Shown here: positions 55,938-64,000 of the stretch, one piece after another
Layout of the letters: each line of letters opens with the position of its first letter
Position numbering within the stretch: the stretch's first letter is position 1
From: Ophiostoma sp. CBS 140.51
Lineage: Eukaryota > Ascomycota > Sordariomycetes > Ophiostomatales > Ophiostomataceae
Reading direction: 5' to 3'
Length of the DNA: 64,000 nt
NCBI GenBank assembly: GCA_029298735.1
Contig: JANSLP010000175.1
Coordinates: 1 to 64,000 of the forward strand
The notes under the pieces: generated by a model
Seen by the model: only the letters and a program-made list of their open reading frames with translations
Databases searched by the model: none
Told to the model about the DNA's origin: nothing
Made by a program: the position numbers and the translations under genes

Positions 55938-57729
55938 ACTGGGAACGAAAAACCGGATCTAGGGAGGAAACTGTCGCTTGACTTGTAGCAGAAGAGCGTC
56001 AATCTGATAGTGCCGGCTACTGAGAAGCCAGCTCAGTTCGATCGATAAATACAAGATTGTCGAGGTGCTGCAACGTCGATGGAAAGACTCGATTCGAGTC
56101 AATTGGAGTTGACAGGGCAATAATTGCAATAATACAAGTGAACAATGACAATCAGCAATGAGGAGCTGATCAAGTTGGCTGGTGATGACCAGTAGCCCAG
56201 TCTGCCAGTGTTGAAAGCAACAGTCACTAGCGGGAGCGATGACGACACAGTGGAGCAAAGGGAGAACGGACTCAGGTGAAAAGAGGCTGTTGGTTAAAGT
56301 AGCGGCATAAAAGGAGTCGTTGGCGAAAGGGACGGAGCGGCGATCCAATTAGTCGAATAAAGAAAGATAAGAGAGCCAAGAGAGACGAAAGAGACAAGAA
56401 AAGACCAAGAGAGACGAGAGAGGCCAAGAAGCTATGGGTCTTGGGAAAGAAAGAAAAAGGACCAAAAACTGGGGAAGGAGCGAGGAAAAGAGGAAAAGCA
56501 GGAAGCCACCAAGACCAGCAAGAGAGGTCCTTCTTAAAAAAGACCAAGACGACCTCGCATCTACGGACATCGCGTCCATCGAGCCCGAAAGTCCTGTCCC
56601 CCCTCTACTCATTAGACCTAAATAAAAGGCTCGCGTCACGAGAGAGAATTCCCGCCGCGATGGTTGGGCGGGTGGCTTGTCCCTCCAGCTGGCCCCGACC
56701 ATGACAATTGTGTGTCTTCTGTGCCGTTTGTGTGTTGTTTGGCGTCTTTTGTCTGCACGACTCCGATTCTGCGCCGGAAGTGGGCTGAAGCTCTCCTGGG
56801 AACAGGTCTCATTCGCACCTTCTCTTACTGGCCTCACTGGTCTCAGACCTCTTTTCCTCTTCCAGACAGCTTTCCTATGCTGTCATTGCTGCAACAAGAA
56901 GGCACGACACAGGCATGCTCCGCAATAAACATGTGCCGACGCCCTAAGAACAGCGGACCCTCCTGCCCATGCCGGCCAGTATATTTCCTCCAATGAGGGG
57001 AATCTAGAACACCTACAGCGGGGACACAGGGCCGGCTGGATAAGCGGGGGTACGGTGGTTTACATAGGAACATCGCGTTCCCCGTCCTCTGGAGAAACAC
57101 TTTTAAGTCAACGCTCATGCTGACATGAGAGCACTCACTTTGCCAATTGGCAAACTCACAAGCCAAACTCAAACCCAGAAACCTACAATTCATCAACACA
57201 ACTATACGTGGGAAGATGTTTAAAGCAGGTCATTGAAAAATTAATTGTTACTCGTCTGGGTGGGCCTGGACCCTTTAATTCATGTCTGCCGTCTTTCATT
57301 TTTATGAAAAAGCGGCAGAGCCATGAAGTCTTTTTATTGTCATAACCATAACCGGATAACTCAACAGAACCAAAGAAGGACAGGTGCCAATCCACTGGTA
57401 TCTGTTGTTCTTTGTTGAAAACAAAACCGTCCTTGTTTTTTCGCTGGGTTGTCCTCCCAAAAATGACCAGCCCGATATCGTATATGCATAAAACCGTTCA
57501 TCCGCCAATTTTCTATCATCCCAATGACTCCGAGCAATGCTGAAAATGAAAAGCAAAAATATAAAGAAAACGAGGCTCATGGGAATATCCATCCAACGCA
57601 AAACCAAGAGTAGAGACCAACTGATATGAGCAAAACAAAAACAGAAAAAGAAAAACGAGAATAGAAAGAAGGGTGGAGATTAGGTGAAGACGGCAAGTGC
57701 TAGTGATTCTTTAACTGTCGATTAAAAAA
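55938..57729. other. intergenic region: GUT2 promoter and RGS gene 3' region
   Basis: The half near GUT2 should be its promoter and leader. Purine-rich DNA on the plus strand lies at 56340-56560, which is C/T-rich in the sense of GUT2. No gene is convincing. Confidence 0.4.
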
Positions 57730-60582
57730 TCACAGCCGGTTGCTGTCCCGCATGGTGGTGTAGTCGCTGAGCAATGTCGTCAACTGCGGCACGCTTGGGA
57801 ACTGCTCCGAAGGGAGAGATACTTGCGGCGCGACTCTCGGGATTGTAGAGGGTCCACTAGCAGTCGTCACAGACGTCGTTGAAGACGACTTGGGCAGATT
57901 TGGGCAATGTACTTCTTTTACGCCGAGATGGGCAGGACCCTTGCCACTGAACACACGTTGGAAGAAGCTGCGCCGACGCGTTTGGCCTTCACCCCGACGC
58001 TGTCCGACAGCTTCGCCCCGCTCTGAACTGAGACTGATGACGCTGTTGCTGCTGCTGCTGCTATTGCTGTGGTTCTTCTTGTTGACACTGCGGCGCAGAT
58101 CGTCAACAATAGCCGGACGAGCGGCAACAGAGCACGAATTCGACTTGCGGTGCTCGAGTTCGGCTTCCCATCCATACAGGTCGTCGTCGTCGAGCCCATG
58201 GTCCACGGTAGTCGCATGAGAAAGCCGACTAGGGTCAAGTACAAACGAACTGGAGGCGGTATCGTCTGTAATGTTGCTGGACCTGCTGCCAATTGTCTGG
58301 CGGATGGTGCTGTTGCTGTCTTGCGTGACGATCGATCGTGCCAGTGCCGCGGCTGATCGCATACCCAAGAGGTTTGAGAAGTCTGTCAATGGGTGTGCTG
58401 GGACCAGAATGCCGCGGACCGTCGATGCATCCCCATCTGAGGATGTGATGGTACGCTCGTCACCGCAAAGGGTCATTGCCGCAATGGTAGCGGTCTCCGG
58501 TGCAGTGGAAGCTGTAGTCTCACAAACAGAGTCACAATCGATGTGGAAATCCAGTGGATGATCGTTGCCATCGTCACAGCTATCATCTAAGCTCAGCCAA
58601 CTAGTGGAGGGGACTGTGTGTGATGCGGGCATTGCGGGTCCCATGGGCGTTTGTGGCGTTTGTGGTGACAGGGTGGACGAAGGAGCTACGTCCCCTGGGA
58701 AAGTTCCGTGTGACGATGGGGGCGCATTCCGGGACAGTTCTGTTTCGCGCTGCGCACTTGGCTGGTCCTTGTTCAGCGTCAAAATAGAGAGCAGCGGTGC
58801 TAGGGGGAGGTGACGATGGCGATACGATGCGGAGGAAGATGATGAGGATGATGTCAGCGACTGGTTGTAGCTCTTTGCGGCCATGTCGTTCTTAGAAACT
58901 CCTTTGGTTGTAAATAAGCCACGAGCATTACCACTTCTTCCCAGGCTCGTTCGACTGCAGCCACTATCACTGCCACTACCGATCGTCACTTCCGCCGAGC
59001 TGCCACGGTCCTCACTTGAGCAACTACAGCTCCCAGCCCGCAGTGGACCAAGAACCAAGCGTTGCCCAGGATGAGGCTCTTCCCATACACAAGCACTATC
59101 AAAGATCAGACTACTGCTTGACTGCGACGACGAAGCGGCTCCGCGACGCGTCAAAGTAGCTGCCTGGTGATTGGGCTGCTTCGGAATGGGAATCGGCATT
59201 GCTGTAGCTTCGGTGGGAGCGTCGCTGGTGTTGGCAGTAGTAGCGTGGGTTGCAGGTGCAGGAATTGCTGCACTGTGAGTGGAAGTTGGAGTAATGGTGC
59301 TCGCGGAGGAGTTTTTCGGTTGCGACACGACCTGCAACCTTCACAAGTTGTGGCCGGGTTGTTGCGAGTCAATGTCCATGCCGCTCGATGCGTCGCCATC
59401 GGTGGACGCCGAGGAGGAGGCGTCGCATGCTGATGCGCTGTGATTGCTTACGCTTGACGTGTTGTTCGGGCGGCGGCTGGAGCGTGACATTCTGTTCAGG
59501 CTACCGAGGCCCAGCTTTGCGCTCATGCGCTTCCAGCCGGCATTGTGGACGGTGATGGCACGCTGCAGACCGTTGGGCGACGTGCTGAAGTTCCAATCCG
59601 ACGTCGGTGGCGTTGTCGGCGGCGTAAGAGGCTCGCCAGCGGGAGGGGTCGAGCTGCCGTTGTCATCGACGAGCCCGACACGCTCGGCCGAGGATGCATC
59701 CACGGACGAAGACGAAGGCGAGCGACCACGGCCTTCGTTGCGGCGAAGATTCAGCTGGGGAAGAAACGATGGCTTGGGAGAACGGCTGGACTCGTCGCTG
59801 CCGGATGATGAATCCTTGGGCATGCGCATGCGGGGACGGCCTTGGCGGCCATCGTGGTGGTGATCGTCGGCATCGCTGGTGGTGTGCTGTTCCTGGTGGG
59901 CTGCCGTGTTGACCGAATCGACAAAGGAGAGCAGGACCGAGTCGTTCATAAGATCGTAGACGATGGTGACGGCCTCGTTGAGCTCGCTAGGCTTAGGCGG
60001 GAAAGGGCTCTTGTCCAATGCAAGGAGACGGTCGCGGACAGGGCCTGGAAGGTTGACCTCGCGGGGTCCCAGAGGCGTGATGTAGGTACCAATGAGTCTG
60101 CGCCAGATAGCAAAGGTGTAGTCCTGCGCGTCCTGCGACCATTGCGCGGCGCCGTCTTGGCCCTCATCCAATTGCACTTGGGAGAAGGTGGTCTGATAGC
60201 GCTCGGCCTCCATGGTGAATTCGAGGGTTTCCAGGCAGTGGTTCTGGGACAGATAAGCCATAAAAGCACCCAGTGTCCATGGCGGCGGTGCGGAGTTGGC
60301 GAGGATATCTTTGAGAGTTGGGCGGTTGGCCGCCGCCAAAACGGCAACACTGGTGGGTCGTGAGGAAGTCATGGTGGAAGTAGACTTTGATGGTGAGTAG
60401 TCTAGGACAGAGGATGATGATGATGATGGAGGCGAGCGAGTCTGTGACTTGACTGCGCGATCGCCGTGGCCGACTCCGGGCCTCCCCGCAACAGTCGAGG
60501 GCTCGGGAGAAAGCTCTCGAGGGCTATTTGAAGGGCTGAGGTAGGGCAGTTTTGAGGTGATCTGGATCCTCCTTCTTTTCAT
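57730..60582 (-). CDS. RGS-domain protein with in-frame UGA and long C-terminal extension
   Basis: Regulator of G-protein signalling, expected to speed GTP hydrolysis by a G-alpha subunit. The ATG at 60582 opens 413 codons to UGA at 59343-59341; the same frame continues for 536 sense codons to 57730. The RGS fold covers about residues 84-217, marked by TLKDILANSAPPPWTL, FMAYLSQNHCLETLEFTMEA, WRRLIGTYITPLGPREVNLP and NEAVTIVYDLMNDSVLLSF. The rest of the first part is Ser/Pro-rich and ends near MDIDSQQPGHNL. The extension is Ser/Thr-rich with islands such as WLSLDDSCDDGNDHPLDFHI, LTDFSNLLGMRSAAALARSI, DDDLYGWEAELEHRK and RRRSFFQRVFSGKG, which look like conserved short motifs. The first in-frame ATG after the stop is 140 bases on, so a separate gene would have no promoter room. 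Readthrough, editing of UGA to UGG, or a recent nonsense mutation remain open. Confidence 0.7.
59329..59355 (-). other. stop-codon hairpin in the RGS gene
   Basis: On the minus strand CAACTT (59350-59345) pairs with AGGTTG (59340-59335), five Watson-Crick pairs and one G-U, around the loop GTGA. The in-frame UGA is the last three loop bases. A 4-bp outer stem (GGCC 59355-59352 with GGTC 59332-59329, one G-U) extends it beyond a small internal loop. The A is preceded by G, which fungal A-to-I editing disfavours. Confidence 0.5.
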
Positions 60583-61984
60583 ACTTCGACAGAGCCGAAA
60601 AGGTTGCGGTCAGATCTGACCATTGGTCTGGATCGATAGATGCCCGAAAGGGGAGACGAAGCCTCAATTTTTGCTGCAGAAAACCGCCATACGAATGGAT
60701 GCGATGCTGCGTAGTCGTGTTATTGTGAAGGTCGTCGTGTCTAAGAACGTGTGCACCGCGACAAAAAAAAAAGAGGATGCGAGGCAGCACTAAGGTCTTT
60801 ATTCGAGACTGATCCGTACAGTGTATGCAGTTGCCGCGGTCATTAAAGAGAAGGATTCAAATTCCGCCTGGTCAGTTGTTTTCTAGATTTGCATGCAGAT
60901 TCCCGCGGCAGCATAGATTGGAGACGCAGTGGCAAACGTTGCGCAACAAAAAGGCGAAAACGAAAGAGACAGCAAGCGAAATTTGAGCAAGTCGACGATA
61001 AAAAGACGAGAGCAGGTCGCGAGGTGAAACAATGTGGCAAAGGCGGGAATACAACAAAGTCGTCGAGTCGTTGAGGCGAGAGGGATGAGAGTGAGCGAAT
61101 ATAGGGCGAAGGTCTCGTGAGAAAGAAAGAGCCGAGAAACGATGGAAGAAGAAGACGATGAAATTATTATGAGTTGTGGTCGAAATGAAGAGATGTCGTA
61201 AATAAGCCCAGAAAGAGAAAGCGATACAATAAGAAAGGAAGAGAGAAAAGGGAAGGCGTGAGGAAGAGGACGAAGGAAGGACGACGTGAAGATCTTAAGA
61301 GAACAGGCCAAAACGGGCAACAGTGGCGGGCGTCATTCTGTACAAGTACAAATTCCACAGAAAACAGACCCACGGAGAGAACGATGGGCAGCAGCGACTC
61401 ACAGCGCTGTTGGCTAGGGTGGGTACAAGCAGGAAGTACCTTTGTACCCGTCTCCAAAGGAATTTCGTGCTTGTTGGCGGGCAGGGAAGGCGCAGACTGG
61501 CAGCGTATTACGGGACTTCGAATTTGTTCTGTGGAGAAGGCGCGGGCTAGTCTGTCAGATCCATCGGGCAGGAAGAAGGAAGAAAGAAGAAAGAAGACGA
61601 AGAAGACGCAGAAGAAAGGAATGTGACCCATAATTGCGGAGTGCGGTACATGGCTGGGCGAGCGACAGGGGGGAAGGTGCAAAGAGAGGCAAATGGGGAT
61701 AGGCACACACCCCCTATCGAGAATGTCGAGAGGGGGTGATGGGGGGTCAAAAGCACTGCAACGCAGAGCCCCGAACCGGGCAGATGGGGACATTAGCGGA
61801 CTTTCCAGGATCAGCCAGGCTCAAAGTGTTGTTTTTACAGCGGAAGGGCAGGAGCGGGAGAGGGGGTGGGGGCATCAGAAGGGGAAAGAGGAGAGAGTCC
61901 GTCAAATATACACAGCGATTCTCTATTTCTTGTCCAACTATCTTACAACTCTCACAACTCCACAGTTGCACTCGGTTGTCAACC
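60583..61984. other. intergenic region upstream of the RGS gene
   Basis: The part next to 60583 should be the promoter of the RGS gene. Purine-rich plus-strand DNA (61080-61280, 61560-61620) is C/T-rich in the sense of that gene and may be its leader. No known gene is seen. Confidence 0.4.
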
Positions 61985-62293
61985 ATGGTACAGAAGCCCA
62001 ATCTGCCACAGATTTATGCCCATCGCGATTCTACGAAGCACGGAGGACGCGCCGTGGTTTGCTACGAGGAAGCTGACTCGGTGCTTAAAAAACGGTGCTC
62101 AGGTACAAAGGGGGCGAGTGGCAGGAGAAGTACGAAACGGATGGCAAGGAAGCGGCGAAGAACTGGAAGAAACCGCCTGTCTTTGCCAGGCACAAATGTA
62201 AGTACGGAGATCGCATTACAAGCAAGATATACAGGAACGAAGTACATCCAGACAAACACGGGCAATTCGCCATGGCGCAAAGGGCAGAAATGA
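61985..62293 (+). CDS. possible small gene, doubtful
   Basis: The ATG at 61985 has a good context (AACCATGG), a TATA-like CAAATATACAC 75 bp upstream and C/T-rich DNA between them. The frame gives 102 residues: MVQKPNLPQIYAHRDSTKHG, then an acidic-basic mix, then a strongly Arg/Lys-rich tail. After about residue 36 the next frame over reads more like a protein (YKGGEWQEKYETDGKEAAKN), ending at a perfect donor GTAAGT at 62198. So either an intron or a base error may lie near 62060-62110. I recognise no family. Confidence 0.22.
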   Translation: MVQKPNLPQIYAHRDSTKHGGRAVVCYEEADSVLKKRCSGTKGASGRRSTKRMARKRRRTGRNRLSLPGTNVSTEIALQARYTGTKYIQTNTGNSPWRKGQK

Positions 62294-64000
62294 GACGCAC
62301 TTCCTGGGCAAGATCCGACTCGTTGCATGCGAGCTTGTCTGTTTCTCTATCCATCCAAATGAGCTGCTGCATACTTGCCTGCTTGTCAGAAAGTTGTGTG
62401 TGGATGTCGTATGTACATAGAATAAATAGAATAACTGCACGTTCACGACATATATGTAATATGTGTGACGACTCCTCCTTCCGCGCAAAAGCTGCTTTAG
62501 CGTGTGCAGCAGGTACAGTGGTGTGTTTGGCTTGTAGCCCACAAAGGAATGTGAGTTGTGAGTTTGTCATGACAAGGGCGCGCTGTTGTGGGTTTGGCGC
62601 ACATTGAAGAAGAGCGACTGGCAGGCTGGATCTACTTTTGGGAGGCACCAAGAGAGGGGAAATGCAAAGAGGGAAGGAGAGGGGGTGTGCAGCCAAGAGT
62701 CCAGGCCAGACCAGCCCAAGAGGCAGGAGGGTGATCAGGAGGAGGCAGGTGCAAGGCAGGTGCACTTTCCGGCGGCGAGAGGGCTGTAGCAACAACACCA
62801 GATCGTCACCCGTGTTTTTTTGTCTTCTGTATTCCCTGTCTTTACTGTCTTTTTTTTTGCGATTCGTTTTGTTTTCCCCTGTCGACCCAGTTTCGGGTTT
62901 TTCTCGCGTTTGTTCCTTTTCCTGGACCATCCATGTAAAATGCGTGTTGGCAAAAGTACCTGTCCCTCAGGCACTGTCGTCGCTGTGGCCGCTGTGGCCG
63001 CTGTTTCTTCTAGTTTTCCTTACGAAATAGCGCGGCAAACTGAGCAAGGCGAACGGCTGGTCGTTGGAGGTAAGGAGCGACTACGGAGTAAACACGGCAG
63101 GCCCGACAGAAGCACGACAATAGTGGCCAGGGCAGAAGCGAGAAAGGGAGAGAAAAGGCAGGCGAGGCAGGATGCGCTGTGAAAAGAGAAACAGGCGGAG
63201 AACGGATGAGGAAAGAAGGAGCACACAAAAAGGCAAGAGCGAAGAAGCGCGACAAGGAGTTCAGCCCCAGATAGGACTGGTCTTGCCTAGGGAGCAAAAG
63301 GGGAAACCAGAACCAAAGAACAAGAGACGAAGGCCCAAGCGCAATACGTCGTGGGTTGGTGCAACCTTGAGGCCCTGCAGGAGACAAGTCAGTGTGTGAA
63401 CGTTGTATTGTGGAAGAACAGATGGAAACACATCTTGCCTGTGAAAAGAGGAACAGCCTGGTGCCCGGCGAACCTGTTTGTGCTGATGGAAATACTAGAG
63501 ACAGTCATGGTGGTGTAAAAACATCTTGATTTACTGTGTAGATGACGGTTGATGTGCGCGCTTGACGATTGCACAAGTGTTGAAAAAGCCCCGAAATAAT
63601 AGGACATTGAAAATGGGAATTGCGCAAATGCGAAAACAAAGACTCATCACACGCCCCTTCTGCACTCTTTTTCGTTTTTTCTTCTCAATGTTCCCCCCAT
63701 TGTCGCCGCTTCAGGCAAAGCCTACACTAGAAGCAGGCTAGAAGAGTTCCAGTGGCGAGCCTGCAAGCCAGGGCCACAGCCAAACAAAACGAGACCTCAA
63801 AACAGAGAGCCAGAGCGCAGAACATGGATAGCCAATCATGGACGACGATAGTGTCAAGAAGTCCCCACCGGCAGCTCCACTGACGGTGCAACAAAGAGCA
63901 TGGACTGCACGCTGTTGCACACTGATGACTGGGCAGGAAGGAGCAGGGCTGCTGTCAGGCCAAACCCTGTCCAGGCTAGTCTTCTGGAGAACCAGACGAA
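62294..64000. other. window end, no recognised gene
   Basis: Open frames here are short or cross without motif. A plus-strand stretch of T-rich DNA (62815-62880) and a short GTGGCCGCT tandem near 62985-63005 are the only visible features. I cannot support a gene. Confidence 0.4.

Noticed and set aside
59332..59415. Intron that would remove the UGA in the RGS gene (donor GTCCAC, acceptor TTGCAG)
   Set aside because: The donor is non-canonical; other introns here all have GTRNGT-like donors.
62081..62095. Programmed -1 frameshift at a run of six A
   Set aside because: The heptamer in the reading frame is not a proper X XXY YYZ slippery site, and the gene itself is doubtful.
62085..62930. 281-codon minus-strand open frame
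   Set aside because: No motif, odd composition with Lys/Arg start and Cys/Leu-rich middle, and no promoter-like context.

Overview
The window is nuclear DNA of a filamentous ascomycete, most likely a sordariomycete. The evidence is short (51-110 nt) introns with GTRNGT donors and CTAAC/CTGAC branch sites, pyrimidine-rich promoters, GC-rich codon use, and genes such as SWR1, TFB1, KGD1, GUT2 and a complex I NDUFB8-type subunit in fungal form. I cannot name the genus from sequence alone. Layout: a copia-type Gag-like gene (300-1577), the lipoate-pathway gene LIP2 (minus), and a very long secreted Ser/Ala- and Gly-repeat wall or adhesin-like protein (minus). A 6.8 kb stretch without recognisable genes follows. 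Next come SWR1 (minus) and, divergently, an NDUFB8-type complex I subunit (plus); then a secreted DUF1996 protein, a stand-alone AA8 cytochrome domain, a VOC-fold protein and a 14-TM MFS exporter (minus). A second, 7 kb gene-poor stretch follows. The right third is dense: a large mitochondrial AAA ATPase, TFB1, KGD1 (divergent from TFB1), CIA1, an unknown disordered protein, GUT2 and an RGS-domain protein. The last 3.4 kb holds at most one doubtful small gene. Functional themes: mitochondrial metabolism is unusually well represented (lipoyl transfer, 2-oxoglutarate dehydrogenase E1 which works in a complex carrying lipoyl groups, complex I, FAD glycerol-3-phosphate dehydrogenase, mitochondrial AAA ATPase, and cytosolic Fe-S assembly). 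Chromatin and transcription (SWR1, TFB1), G-protein signalling (RGS) and secreted proteins make up the rest. This looks like ordinary gene order, not a biosynthetic cluster. The most interesting signal is that three genes are each interrupted by one in-frame stop codon, with a long open frame continuing in the same phase: the Gag-like gene (UAG at 954-956), the unknown protein (UAG at 52378-52376, minus) and the RGS gene (UGA at 59343-59341, minus). In all three the stop lies in the loop of a local 6-bp hairpin, and no canonical intron removes it. Sordariomycetes carry out A-to-I mRNA editing during sexual development, which prefers adenosines in hairpin loops after a U and turns UAG stops into UGG Trp (the PUK1 case in Fusarium). 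The two UAG cases fit this well; the UGA case fits less well and could instead be readthrough or a nonsense change. In the Gag-like gene the recoded Trp would fall where copia Gag proteins usually have a Trp. A second notable point is a 51-residue segment of CIA1 in which every second residue is His.
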